A stretch of DNA of 25,212 bases from Bacillota bacterium (GCA_023398335.1 JAEWSJ010000011.1:1-25212); one strand, 5' to 3'; positions 14,584-23,237 are shown, counted from the first letter of the stretch. A program made the numbers and translations. The notes: generated by a model not told the origin, from the sequence alone.

Positions 14584-16407
14584 ATGAAAAAAATAAGAAA
14601 CGTCGCTATAATCGCCCACGTTGACCATGGCAAAACAAGTTTAGTTGGTCAATTATTGAAGAATAGCGGTACATTTAGAGATAACCAAAACGTAAGTATT
14701 AATGTCATGGATTCTAATTCGTTAGAAAAAGAAAGAGGCATTACTATTCTCTCAAAAACCACAGCTTTAAATTACAAGGATTATAGAATTAATATTCTCG
14801 ATACTCCTGGACATGCTGACTTTGCTGGTGAAGTTGAAAGAATTATGAATATGGTCGATGGTGTTATTTTAATCGTCGACGCTTTTGAAGGTACCATGCC
14901 ACAAACAAGATTCGTTTTAAAGAAAGCTCTTGAAGCTCATTTAAAGCCTATTGTTGTTATCAATAAAGTTGATAGACCAAATGCTAATATTTCTAAAACA
15001 CTTGATGAAGTACTTAATTTATTTATTGAGTTAGGTGCTGATGATTCACTTTTAGACTTCAAGGTTGTTTATGCCTCTGCATTAAGGGGAACTTCCTCTT
15101 ATTCTGCTGATTTATCAACACAAGAGGAAACAATGGATCCAATCTTTGAAACAATTATCAAAGAAATCCCTGCTCCAAAAACTGATATTGAATCTCCATT
15201 CCAATTCCAACCATCTTTATTGGACTACAATGAATACGTTGGTAAAATTGGTATTGGTCGTATTGATAGAGGAACTATTAAATTAGGTGATACAGTCTCC
15301 TGTATTCGTCTTGATGGTTCTGTTAAATCATTTAAAGTCACAAAAATTTATGGTTTCTTAGGCTTACAAAGAATTGAAATTAATGAAGCTAGTGCTGGCG
15401 ATATCGTCGGTATCGGTGGACTTCCTGATATTAATGTTGGTGAAACAGTATGTGATCCTTCCAAACTTGAGGCTTTACCATTATTAAGAATTGATGAGCC
15501 AACATTACAAATGACATTTATGGCTAACCATTCTCCTTTCTCAGGTAGAGACGGCAAGTTATTATCTGGTAAAAAAATCGAAGAAAGATTATTTAGAGAA
15601 ACTCAAAGAGATGTTTCTTTAAGATATAAAGCTGTTCCAAACTCTGAAGCTTTCGTTGTAACTGGTAGAGGTGAATTACATCTATCGGTCTTAATTGAAA
15701 ACATGAGACGTGAAGGTTTCGAACTTCAAGTTTCAAAACCAGAAGTTATTGAAAAAGTAATTGATGGAGTCAAATGTGAACCTTATGAAGATTTACAAAT
15801 CGATGTTCCAGATCAATATGTTGGTGCAGTCATGGATATGCTTGGACGTCGTTCAGCTGATATGCAAAACATGGAATCAAATAACGGATTAACTCGATTA
15901 GTATATATTATTCCTTCCAGAGGTTTATTAAGTTTTAATACTGCCTTTATGATTATGACATCAGGATATGGTGTTGCAAACCATTCATTTAGAGAGTTTA
16001 GACCTATGGCTGCTGCTGGAATTGGTCAAAGACAAGTCGGTGTTTTAATTGCTTCCGATTCTGGTCCATCTACCGCATATGCTATTAAATCAGCTGAAGA
16101 TAGAGGAACAATGTTCATTACTCCAGGTGTTGATATTTATGAAGGTATGATTGTTGGTGAAAATAAATATAGCCAAGATTTAGTTGTTTCCGTAACAAGA
16201 ACAAAGAATTTAACAAACCAAAGATCTTCAAATAAGGATATTACGGTAGTTTTAAAAGCGCCTCGTAAAATGTCGTTAGAAGAATGCTTAGATTATATCA
16301 ATCCAGATGAACTTGTTGAAATTACACCGTGTAATCTTAGAATGAGAAAAAGAATTCTCGAAACCGCTACTCGTAAGAAATACGAAGCACATCATACTGA
16401 AGAATAA
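14584..16407 (+). CDS. typA: ribosome-associated GTPase TypA/BipA
   Basis: A 607-residue translational GTPase of the EF-G group that binds the ribosome and helps 50S assembly and stress adaptation. G1 is A-H-V-D-H-G-K-T-S (residues 11-19), the switch I region holds E-R-G-I-T-I, G3 is D-T-P-G-H-A-D-F (about 73-80), and G4 is N-K-V-D (about 127-130). Domain II follows from about 200, then the EF-G-like domains (about 300-480) and the BipA-specific C-terminal domain (about 490-607). Length matches the family (600-615). GAAGGAG is 7 nt before the ATG. mreB follows 73 nt later but has its own promoter. Confidence 0.97.
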   Translation: MKKIRNVAIIAHVDHGKTSLVGQLLKNSGTFRDNQNVSINVMDSNSLEKERGITILSKTTALNYKDYRINILDTPGHADFAGEVERIMNMVDGVILIVDAFEGTMPQTRFVLKKALEAHLKPIVVINKVDRPNANISKTLDEVLNLFIELGADDSLLDFKVVYASALRGTSSYSADLSTQEETMDPIFETIIKEIPAPKTDIESPFQFQPSLLDYNEYVGKIGIGRIDRGTIKLGDTVSCIRLDGSVKSFKVTKIYGFLGLQRIEINEASAGDIVGIGGLPDINVGETVCDPSKLEALPLLRIDEPTLQMTFMANHSPFSGRDGKLLSGKKIEERLFRETQRDVSLRYKAVPNSEAFVVTGRGELHLSVLIENMRREGFELQVSKPEVIEKVIDGVKCEPYEDLQIDVPDQYVGAVMDMLGRRSADMQNMESNNGLTRLVYIIPSRGLLSFNTAFMIMTSGYGVANHSFREFRPMAAAGIGQRQVGVLIASDSGPSTAYAIKSAEDRGTMFITPGVDIYEGMIVGENKYSQDLVVSVTRTKNLTNQRSSNKDITVVLKAPRKMSLEECLDYINPDELVEITPCNLRMRKRILETATRKKYEAHHTEE

Positions 16408-16409
16408 TT

Positions 16410-16438
16410 TTTACAAACATATTGTTTCATGTTAAACT
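16410..16438 (+). promoter_or_regulatory. promoter of the mreB-like gene
   Basis: TTTACA (16410-16415), 17 nt, TAAACT (16433-16438) with an extended TG (TGTTAAACT). It lies immediately after the typA stop. The ribosome site AGGAGA lies at 16469-16474. Confidence 0.6.
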
Positions 16439-16480
16439 ATATGTAGATATTTCATTTTTTAGTTAACAGGAGAAGCACAA

Positions 16481-17473
16481 ATGAAGAAACACTTTATTGG
16501 AATTGATTTCGGTACATCAAACACTCTTATTTGGACCGATACTTCAGATAGTATTGTTTTTAATGAGCCTTCCGTACTAACTTGGAAAAAAGATAATCAT
16601 CAAGTTGATGAGATTGGATACCTTGCTCATAAAGTCTTGGGCAAAGTTCCTCAATCTTTAGAACTAATTAAGCCAATTAAAGATGGTGTTATTTCTGATA
16701 TAGATGCTGCTACTGTCTATTTAAGTGGAGCTTTCAAAAATTTAAAACTTAAAAAATTACTTAAAAAAAGTATTATTATTTTTTCCGCTCCTTCTGAATT
16801 AACTAATGTTGAAAGTAACGCATTTAAAGAAGTTGCATCAAAACTTGGTGCCAGTAAAGTCTTTATCGAAGATTCCGCTCGTTTATCCGCACTAGGTTCA
16901 GGTGTTGATTTATATTCAACTCGTGGAAATATGATCGTGAATATTGGCGGTGCTAAAACTAACATTGCTTGTGTTGCTCTTGGAAAAACAGTTATTACAA
17001 ATTCAACAACTTTTGCTGGAAACGCAACCGATGAAGCAATATCTAGATTTATTCGTACCAAGCATCACTTATTAATTGGTGATAAGACTGCTGAATACAT
17101 TAAAATGAAAATTGGTACCTTACTCGATAATTCTGATAATAACTTATTAGAAGTGTCTGGTAAAGATGCTATTACAGGTATTCCTAACACTATAGTAATA
17201 TCAACAAATGACATTAAAGATGTAATTGTTAAAATATACAAAGAAATTGCAAATGTTGTAATTGATACTTTAGAGATTACGCCTCCAGAAATTTCTTCAG
17301 ATATAATTCATACTGGTCTTACCTTGACCGGCGGTGGTTGTCTCTTAAATGGTGCAAGAGAATTCTTCCAAAAAGAACTTTCAATTCCAGTCCATATAAC
17401 TCCTACCCCTCTTGAATCATCAATTCAAGGAATAAAAATTATAGCTAAAGATATTGCTAATAATAACAAATAA
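16481..17473 (+). CDS. divergent MreB/Mbl-family actin-like protein
   Basis: A 330-residue bacterial actin homologue of the size usual for MreB (about 335-345). Phosphate-1 loop F-I-G-I-D-F-G-T-S-N-T (5-15), the conserved E111 of the hydrolysis region and the adenosine motif L-T-G-G-G (282-286) are present. Phosphate-2 is unusual: V-N-I-G-G-A-K-T-N (153-161) where MreB normally has V-D-I-G-G-G-T-T. The usual I-E-E-P-M-A-A-A-I-G-A is replaced by I-E-D-S-A-R-L-S-A-L-G. MreB guides cell-wall synthesis at the membrane; whether this paralogue hydrolyses ATP is doubtful. mreC and mreD are not next to it, which fits an Mbl- or MreBH-like extra copy. It ends at a strong terminator. Confidence 0.85.
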   Translation: MKKHFIGIDFGTSNTLIWTDTSDSIVFNEPSVLTWKKDNHQVDEIGYLAHKVLGKVPQSLELIKPIKDGVISDIDAATVYLSGAFKNLKLKKLLKKSIIIFSAPSELTNVESNAFKEVASKLGASKVFIEDSARLSALGSGVDLYSTRGNMIVNIGGAKTNIACVALGKTVITNSTTFAGNATDEAISRFIRTKHHLLIGDKTAEYIKMKIGTLLDNSDNNLLEVSGKDAITGIPNTIVISTNDIKDVIVKIYKEIANVVIDTLEITPPEISSDIIHTGLTLTGGGCLLNGAREFFQKELSIPVHITPTPLESSIQGIKIIAKDIANNNK

Positions 17474-17479
17474 TATATA

Positions 17480-17503
17480 GGCTTCACTCAAGAAGCCTTT
17501 TTT
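17480..17503 (+). terminator. terminator after the mreB-like gene
   Basis: GGCTTC-ACTCAA-GAAGCC followed by six T, 7 nt past the stop codon. Confidence 0.93.
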
Positions 17504-17504
17504 C

Positions 17505-17533
17505 TTGACAATAATAGCGAAAAACACTATGTT
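17505..17533 (+). promoter_or_regulatory. promoter of the XRE regulator
   Basis: TTGACA (17505-17510), 17 nt, TATGTT (17528-17533). The -35 box begins 2 nt after the mreB terminator. The transcript would start near 17540, leaving a leader of about 95 nt with two small hairpins: GCAAC-CAATA-GTTGC (17544-17558) and TACAA-TTTTC-TTGTA (17604-17618), the second just before the ribosome site. GTTGCGG occurs twice (17554, 17596), so GCAAC has two possible partners. Confidence 0.65.
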
Positions 17534-17635
17534 TTAAATAGATGCAACCAATAGTTGCGGAGATTCAAACTAGATTTGGTAGTGTAGCACGTTCGGTTGC
17601 GGGTACAATTTTCTTGTAAAAAGGAGGCAATTAAT

Positions 17636-18508
17636 ATGAATATTTAAATTGCAAACAGGCTTATAGAATTAAGGAAGAAAAAAGGATTATCACAAGAAGA
17701 TCTTGCCGCATCTTTAGGTATATCACGTCAATCTGTATCTAAATGGGAGCGAGCAGAGTCATCGCCAGACACAGACAATCTCATTTGTCTAGCTAAGATA
17801 TATGGTGTATCTCTTGACGATTTATTGAAAACAGATCAATCGATTGATGATATTATTAAAGATCAAGAGGCCAGTAATGAGGATTCTTCTACCACCAAAG
17901 AAGATAAAAAAACATCAGGAATCCATATAAATAATAAAGGAATTCATATCTTTGATGAATAAGATGATACGAATGTTCGAATTGATCATTCCGGGGTTCA
18001 CATTAACACCAAAGAAGATATTGAAAACAAAATTAAATTATGCGGAGATTTAAATATTCACAAAAGAAAACAAATAAAAAGCATACTCGATAGTCTACTT
18101 TGGCTAACTACCATTGTATGTTACATCTCATTTGGTGCTGTATTTAATATGTGGGGTAACTTATGGTACATTTTCTTTTTGCCACTTTCATTCTCCTCAT
18201 TTGTTGATATTATTTTGAAAAAAGATTTCAATTCATTTGTATATCCTATATTTATTACTGGATTGTATTTACTCTTGTGTCTTGAATATGGATTTGCTTG
18301 GCATCCATATTGGATATTATTTTTAACAATTCCTGCTTATTACATATTTGCTGATTTACTTAATCGTATATTTAACTTTGGCAAATATAACAAATACTAC
18401 GATATCTACAAAGATCTAGATTGCATCGATGATAAAATCAAAGATGAAATAAAGAAAGACGTTAAAGGAAACTCCAATATAGATATCGATTTTACTGATA
18501 AAGAATAA
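17636..18508 (+). pseudogene. XRE-family regulator with membrane domain, interrupted by two TAA codons
   Basis: Reading from the ATG at 17636 (AAGGAGG 9 nt upstream) gives M-N-I-stop-I-A-N-R-L, then an open XRE helix-turn-helix (G-L-S-Q-E-D-L-A-A-S-L-G-I-S-R-Q-S-V-S-K-W-E-R) up to a second TAA at 17960-17962. After that the frame stays open for 181 codons to 18508, with at least three hydrophobic membrane segments and a Lys/Asp-rich tail. In relatives the residue at the first stop is normally Glu (I-E-I-A), so both stops look like GAA to TAA changes. The linker carries repeats of the form G-[IV]-H-I, usual in this family. Most likely it is a recently broken gene, since promoter, ribosome site and frame are otherwise intact. 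Separate expression of the two halves cannot be excluded. Confidence 0.8.
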
Positions 18509-18510
18509 CA

Positions 18511-18540
18511 AAAATGCGAGGCATAACACCTCGCATTTTT
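18511..18540. terminator. bidirectional terminator between the XRE gene and rluA
   Basis: AATGCGAGG-CATAACA-CCTCGCATT with A-run before and T-run after. It serves the plus-strand regulator and the minus-strand malQ-rluA operon, whose last stop is at 18541. Confidence 0.92.
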
Positions 18541-19179
18541 TTATTTTAATCTAATTTTCGACTCAAATACATATTTAGGATTATAACAAGATAAATCTAG
18601 TCTTCTTGCATTAAGCAACATTTTTTTATTTTTGACATTGCCATACTTCTTATCCCCAATAATCGGACAATCAATCGAAGCAAATGCTATTCTAATCTGA
18701 TTCTTTCTTCCGGTTAAAATATCAATACCAACAAAAGCTTCATCACCATATCTTTTAATAACACGATATTTTGTTATGCATTTTTTGGCATATTTATCTT
18801 TTGAATCTGATACAAAGACATTACCTTTCAAATCTTGGTGAAGGTAATTAATAATTGTATCCTCATCTTTTAAAGTTGAAGGAGAAACTAGTGCTTCATA
18901 ATATCGTTTAGCCGTTCCTTCTTCAAAACATTTTTGAAGATCATATTTTACATTGATATTTTTAGCAAATGCAATTACACCTGATGTATCCTTATCTAAA
19001 CGATGAATAATGAATATTTTGCTATTCTTTCCCCATCTTTCTTTGCAATATGTCGAAACAAAATGATATAAGGTTTTTTCTTTTTCTTTTTCAGTAGAAA
19101 TAGTTAATAAATTAAAATCCTTATCAACTACAATAATGCTTCTATCCTCATAAAGGATATCAAATACAGGTGGCTTCAT
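18541..19179 (-). CDS. RluA-family pseudouridine synthase
   Basis: A 212-residue stand-alone pseudouridine synthase that isomerises uridine in rRNA or tRNA. The catalytic motif H-R-L-D-K-D-T-S-G (about 59-67, Asp nucleophile) is intact, and the G-R-K-N-Q-I-R motif (about 157-163) and L-L-N-A-R-R-L (about 188-194) are typical of RluA proteins. It lacks the N-terminal S4 RNA-binding domain found in RluC/RluD and is short even for the RluA group, so the exact RNA target cannot be assigned. The ATG is 6 nt past the malQ stop, so it is the second gene of that operon; its ribosome site lies in the end of malQ. Confidence 0.9.
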   Translation of the reverse strand: MKPPVFDILYEDRSIIVVDKDFNLLTISTEKEKEKTLYHFVSTYCKERWGKNSKIFIIHRLDKDTSGVIAFAKNINVKYDLQKCFEEGTAKRYYEALVSPSTLKDEDTIINYLHQDLKGNVFVSDSKDKYAKKCITKYRVIKRYGDEAFVGIDILTGRKNQIRIAFASIDCPIIGDKKYGNVKNKKMLLNARRLDLSCYNPKYVFESKIRLK

Positions 19180-19185
19180 AAATAA

Positions 19186-20661
19186 TTAATTACGACCCGA
19201 TTCATTAACAAGTTTTAAGCAATAATTTACAATTTCATCTCTACTATAGTCTTTAGCTAATCGATAATTCCAGTTAGCAGAAGAGCTACCAGGAAGATTA
19301 ATACGATATTCTTTACTCTCTTTTAAGATATCTTGCATTCTTAGAATTACTATTTTAGCTTTACAACACATGATTTTTTCCATCATTTTATCGTATATGT
19401 CGTCAATGTTAGAAACATCCAAATTTTTCATCATATATTGATGTAATTTAGTACTGGTATCGATGTAATTTTTCAAAGTATCGTTATCATGAGTACCAAT
19501 ATAAGCAACGCAATTTTCAACGCAGTTTTCAGGTAAATATTGATCTTTTGGATCCATGGAATCAAAACCGAATTGATAAATTGATAATCCTGGCCACTTT
19601 GATTCTTCTTTAAGTTTTAAGACTTCTGGAGTTAAAAAGCCAAGATCTTCTGCAATTATTTCCATTCCGTTAGCAGCGGAATTAATTGCATCAACAAGTT
19701 TTATTCCCGGACCTTTAATCCATTTTCCGTTAATTGCTGTTTTTTCGTCTGAAGGAACAGCCCAGTATGCTTCCATACCTCTAAAGTGATCAATACGAAG
19801 AACATCATATAACTTACTACAAGTTTTAGTACGGAATTTCCACCACTTAAATTCGTTCTTTTCCATTGCGGAATATTTATATAAAGGATTTCCCCACAAT
19901 TGACCAGTTTTTGAAAAATAATCCGGTGGAACTCCAGATACAAGAGTTGGTCTTCTATCTCTATCTAACTCAAACTCTCCATAATTTGACCATACATCAG
20001 CAGAATCCAAAGCAACATAAATAGGTATATCACCTATTATTTTTATTCCGTTTTTATTCGCATATTTTTTTACACGTTTATATTGAGAAAAGACAATAAA
20101 TTGTAACCATTTCCAATAATTCAATTCATTCTTGTGTTTAGAATTAATATTATCAATTATTTCAGGCTTTCTTAATCTATAATTATCTGGCCATTCTTCA
20201 AAACTATTCCCATTGAAAAAGTTTTTTATAACCATAAATAAAGCATAATCGTCTAACCATTTCTTATTTGATTTAACAAACGAAATATATTTTTTATTAT
20301 TTTCATCGAAACCTACATTAAAAGCCTTACGTAATATATCAAATTTCTTTTCATATATTTCGCCATAATCAATATTTCTAGAATAACGATGATTTAAATC
20401 ACCACATTGATCTTTTGTTAAAAAGCCGTCTTTTACTAACAAATCTAAATCAATGAAGTAAGGGTTAATAGCAAAAGCAGAAAACGATTGATAAGGAGAG
20501 TCCCCAAAACTAGTTGGATTTATCGGTAATAATTGCCAATATTTCATCTTTGTTTCTTTTAAAAATTTAATAAATTTAATCGCTTCTTTACCAAATGTAC
20601 CAATACCATATTTTGAAGGTAATGAGAAAATTGGTAATAATATTCCAGTTCCTTTTTCCAT
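19186..20661 (-). CDS. malQ: 4-alpha-glucanotransferase (amylomaltase, GH77)
   Basis: A 491-residue GH77 enzyme that transfers alpha-1,4-glucan segments between maltodextrins, as in glycogen or maltose breakdown. Seen in order: G-I-L-L-P-I-F-S-L-P near the start, W-Q-L-L-P-I-N-P-T and S-P-Y-Q-S-F-S-A-F (substrate site), G-D-I-P-I-Y-V-A, the nucleophile region L-R-I-D-H-F-R-G (about 288-295), the acid/base region A-E-D-L-G-F-L-T (about 338-345) and G-T-H-D-N-D-T (about 389-395). Length is the usual 490-500. I chose M at 20661 because GAAAGGG precedes it by 7 nt; the in-frame ATG at 20682 has no such site. It heads a two-gene operon with the pseudouridine synthase, a pairing with no obvious link. 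Confidence 0.96.
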   Translation of the reverse strand: MEKGTGILLPIFSLPSKYGIGTFGKEAIKFIKFLKETKMKYWQLLPINPTSFGDSPYQSFSAFAINPYFIDLDLLVKDGFLTKDQCGDLNHRYSRNIDYGEIYEKKFDILRKAFNVGFDENNKKYISFVKSNKKWLDDYALFMVIKNFFNGNSFEEWPDNYRLRKPEIIDNINSKHKNELNYWKWLQFIVFSQYKRVKKYANKNGIKIIGDIPIYVALDSADVWSNYGEFELDRDRRPTLVSGVPPDYFSKTGQLWGNPLYKYSAMEKNEFKWWKFRTKTCSKLYDVLRIDHFRGMEAYWAVPSDEKTAINGKWIKGPGIKLVDAINSAANGMEIIAEDLGFLTPEVLKLKEESKWPGLSIYQFGFDSMDPKDQYLPENCVENCVAYIGTHDNDTLKNYIDTSTKLHQYMMKNLDVSNIDDIYDKMMEKIMCCKAKIVILRMQDILKESKEYRINLPGSSSANWNYRLAKDYSRDEIVNYCLKLVNESGRN

Positions 20662-20792
20662 ATATAAACCCTTTCTAGTCATATATTTAACATAATTAAT
20701 CTAACATTGACTCATCGAATAAACAATGAAAATAAACAAAACAAATTAAACCAAATAATATAATCATATTTTCAATCATAATAATAATACAA

Positions 20793-20842
20793 AATAAAAA
20801 CTGTTTAATATAAAGCGCTATCATAGCAAATTAAACAGTTTT
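20793..20842 (-). terminator. terminator after transketolase
   Basis: On the minus strand a perfect 13-bp inverted repeat (20842-20830 with 20809-20797) surrounds a 20-nt loop and ends in TTTTTA. It lies 10 nt past the tkt stop. The rest of 20683-20792 is A/T-rich; I see no gene in it. Confidence 0.85.
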
Positions 20843-20851
20843 ATAAACAAA

Positions 20852-22822
20852 TTACTTGGAAATCAAGTTTTTAATCTTATCTCTTAAATTACCAGCTGTA
20901 AACCCAAAGTGATTAACAACATCTTTGCCTGGAGCGGAATCTCCAAACGTTTCCATGCCCATAACATTTTTCGCGTATTTATACCATCCCATTGGAGAAA
21001 GCATTTCAACAGCGATACGTTTATCATATGAAACACCGAAAATTTCTTCTTGTTTCTTTGAATCAAGTTTATCGAAATTGAACATTGATGGTAAAGAAAC
21101 AACACGTGTATCAATTCCGTCTTCCAACAATAACTTTTGAGCATCTAACGCTAAATTAACTTCACTACCAGATGCAATTATTGTGAAATCATTCTTTTCT
21201 TTTTCTTTTGAAACAACATAGCCACCTTGTTTGACGCCTTCATAAGAAGTATTGTAAACAGGTTTAACATTTTGACGAGTAAAGACCATACATGTTGGTG
21301 TTTCTGTCGATTTGAGAGCAAGTTTCCATGCTGCAAATGTTTCCATTGCATCACAAGGTCTAATTACATTAACATTAGGAATTGAACGAAGCATAGCAAG
21401 ATGTTCAATAGGTTGATGAGTTGGACCATCTTCTCCTAAGGCAATAGTGTCATGTGTAAAGACATAAATTGCTGGAAGTTTAGATAAAGCTGCAAGTCTT
21501 ATAGCTGGCTTTAAATAATCTGAAAATACTAAGAAACAACCAGTATAAGTTCTTAAACCACCATGTAACAAAATACCATTTTGTATACAAGCCATTCCGA
21601 ATTCTCTAATACCAAAGTTCATATTTCTACCAGCTCTATTCTCTACAGAATAAACTGGCTCATCTTTAATTTTAGTTAGTGTTGAACCTGCAACATCAGC
21701 AGAACCACCAACGAGATTCTTTACTTCAGAAGCAAATAAATTTAATGCTCTGCCGGAAGTTTTTCTTGTTGCTTCAGGATCTTTAAATTCCAAAATGGAT
21801 AAATCTTTAAGAAGCAATGATGAAACATCGTTCTTATCTACAGTTTCTAAATATTTACCTTCATTTGGATACTCAACTTTATAGTTTAAGAACATCTTTT
21901 GATATTCATTAAAGGCGTTCATTCCTCTGAAGCAAATAGAATTTTTGAAAGTTAAATATACTTCATCTGGTATTTCAAATGGAGCGTAATCATAATGATA
22001 GAAATTTTTTGTTGCTTCTCCATCTTCGAAACCTAATGGCGAACCATGAACTGCACAAGTACCTTGTTTTGGAGCGCCATATCCAATAATTGTATCAACA
22101 ATAATTATTGTTGGTTTGTCTTTTGATTGTTTAGCCTCAATTATGGCTTTATCAATTAATTCAACACTATTTCCATCTTTGACTCTAATAACGTTCCATC
22201 CAGAAGAAATAAATCTACCAGCAGTGTCTTCAATTGAAGAATCTGATAATGGTCCATCTAAAGTAACTTCGTTATGATCATAGAATAAAATTAATTTATT
22301 TAAATGCTCTGCTCCAGCGAAAGAAATACTTTCTTGTGAAACACCTTCTTCTAAGCACCCATCACCACATAAGCAATATGTGTAGTGATTAAATAACTTT
22401 TCACCTTCTGGATAAGAAGCTTGAAGCATTGTTTCCGCTACAGCTAAACCAACTGCTTGTCCTATACCTTGACCCAAAGGACCTGCAGAAGCATCAACAC
22501 CTGATGTTCTACCGTATTCTGGATGTCCCGGACACTTAGAGCCTAATTGTCTAAAAGACTTCAAATCTTCCATTGTTACATTGTAACCAGATAAATGTAA
22601 CATTGAATATAAAAGCATTGATGCATGACCCGCTGAAAGAACGAATCTATCTCTATTAATCCAATTTGGATGAGATGGATCACTATTCAAATGTCTAGTA
22701 AATAATGTGTAAACAATCGGGGCTGAAGATAAAGCCATACCTGGATGGCCACTATTAGCTTTGTTAATTCCATCAATAGACAAAGAACGAATTGCAGCAA
22801 TACATAAATCATCGTATTTCAT
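20852..22822 (-). CDS. tkt: transketolase
   Basis: A 656-residue thiamine-diphosphate enzyme moving two-carbon units between sugar phosphates in the non-oxidative pentose phosphate pathway. Key parts: N-S-G-H-P-G-M-A-L-S (about 22-31), the ThDP-Mg motif G-D-G-C-L-E-E-G-V-S-Q-E (about 153-164), the pyrimidine domain with F-G-I-R-E-F-G-M (catalytic Glu, about 403-410), H-D-T-I-A-L-G-E-D-G-P-T-H-Q-P (about 456-470), and a C-terminal domain with M-G-W-Y-K-Y near the end. Length is normal (650-670). TAAGGAG precedes the ATG by 8 nt. It is monocistronic. Its upstream region of about 300 nt holds a structured RNA ending in a U-run and a near-perfect palindrome at 22853-22870, so expression may be controlled by leader attenuation. 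Confidence 0.97.
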   Translation of the reverse strand: MKYDDLCIAAIRSLSIDGINKANSGHPGMALSSAPIVYTLFTRHLNSDPSHPNWINRDRFVLSAGHASMLLYSMLHLSGYNVTMEDLKSFRQLGSKCPGHPEYGRTSGVDASAGPLGQGIGQAVGLAVAETMLQASYPEGEKLFNHYTYCLCGDGCLEEGVSQESISFAGAEHLNKLILFYDHNEVTLDGPLSDSSIEDTAGRFISSGWNVIRVKDGNSVELIDKAIIEAKQSKDKPTIIIVDTIIGYGAPKQGTCAVHGSPLGFEDGEATKNFYHYDYAPFEIPDEVYLTFKNSICFRGMNAFNEYQKMFLNYKVEYPNEGKYLETVDKNDVSSLLLKDLSILEFKDPEATRKTSGRALNLFASEVKNLVGGSADVAGSTLTKIKDEPVYSVENRAGRNMNFGIREFGMACIQNGILLHGGLRTYTGCFLVFSDYLKPAIRLAALSKLPAIYVFTHDTIALGEDGPTHQPIEHLAMLRSIPNVNVIRPCDAMETFAAWKLALKSTETPTCMVFTRQNVKPVYNTSYEGVKQGGYVVSKEKEKNDFTIIASGSEVNLALDAQKLLLEDGIDTRVVSLPSMFNFDKLDSKKQEEIFGVSYDKRIAVEMLSPMGWYKYAKNVMGMETFGDSAPGKDVVNHFGFTAGNLRDKIKNLISK

Positions 22823-22852
22823 GTTGTTTTCTCCTTATAGTAAAATTAGCTT

Positions 22853-22870
22853 TCTACGTTTAAATGTAGA
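22853..22870. repeat. near-palindrome before tkt
   Basis: TCTACGTTTAAATGTAGA reads the same on both strands except for one central-arm mismatch. It sits about 12 nt upstream of the tkt Shine-Dalgarno and could be a hairpin in the leader or a repressor site. Confidence 0.35.
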
Positions 22871-22958
22871 TTCATAATAAATGAGTGATTAGTCCGTCTA
22901 TTACGCAAACCCCATAGCTTATTTCGGTTGATTTTTTGTTTAGATATTCCAATTAAAC

Positions 22959-23120
22959 AAAAAAATACGCCCAGAAGGCATTCCATATTCCCTTTTTACA
23001 AAGGCTGGTAGCATAACCGATAACATTAGGATTCTTTTATAAATAAAAGTATTCAACACCGTCATCGATAACCTGCTCCATTATCACATCATGTCGGAAA
23101 CGCACATTACCTTCTAGGCA
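22959..23120 (-). ncRNA. structured RNA of about 160 nt upstream of tkt
   Basis: The predicted transcript from the promoter at 23126-23154 starts almost exactly at GCCTAGAAGG (23119-23110). This pairs over 10 bp with CCTTCTGGGC (22978-22969), which is followed by TA and seven T. The RNA would thus have its two ends paired and terminate itself. Inside are further hairpins: GATAAT/GTTATC, GATGAC/GTTATC, CTTTTA/TAAAAG and CCTTT/AAAGG. It may be a free small RNA (closed ends and terminator recall 6S RNA) or the sensor of a tkt attenuator. I cannot match it to a known family: no T-box, TPP, SAM, lysine, RNase P, tmRNA or SRP core motif is seen. Confidence 0.6.
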
Positions 23121-23125
23121 CCTAT

Positions 23126-23154
23126 AGTGTAGCAAATATTGAAAGTGTTTTCAA
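23126..23154 (-). promoter_or_regulatory. promoter of the tkt-upstream RNA
   Basis: On the minus strand TTGAAA (23154-23149), 17 nt, TACACT (23131-23126) with an extended TGC. No equally good promoter is visible between the RNA and tkt, so tkt probably depends on readthrough of the RNA terminator. Confidence 0.7.
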
Positions 23155-23237
23155 TTCATATCAATTTCATATTTATAGCTAAATATACCCGTTCCATCCC
23201 GAGTGAAAATTCTTTTTTAAAAATATGTGTTAACCCA

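Noticed and set aside
17541..17603. tRNA-like look of the leader before the XRE gene
   Set aside because: It has GGTAGTGTAGC and GTTCGG pieces, but no acceptor stem, anticodon arm or proper T arm can be formed.
22823..23130. T-box, TPP, SAM or lysine riboswitch before tkt
   Set aside because: None of their core motifs is visible on the minus strand. 6S RNA was considered for 22959-23120, but a single long bubble-hairpin could not be drawn by eye, so it is left open.
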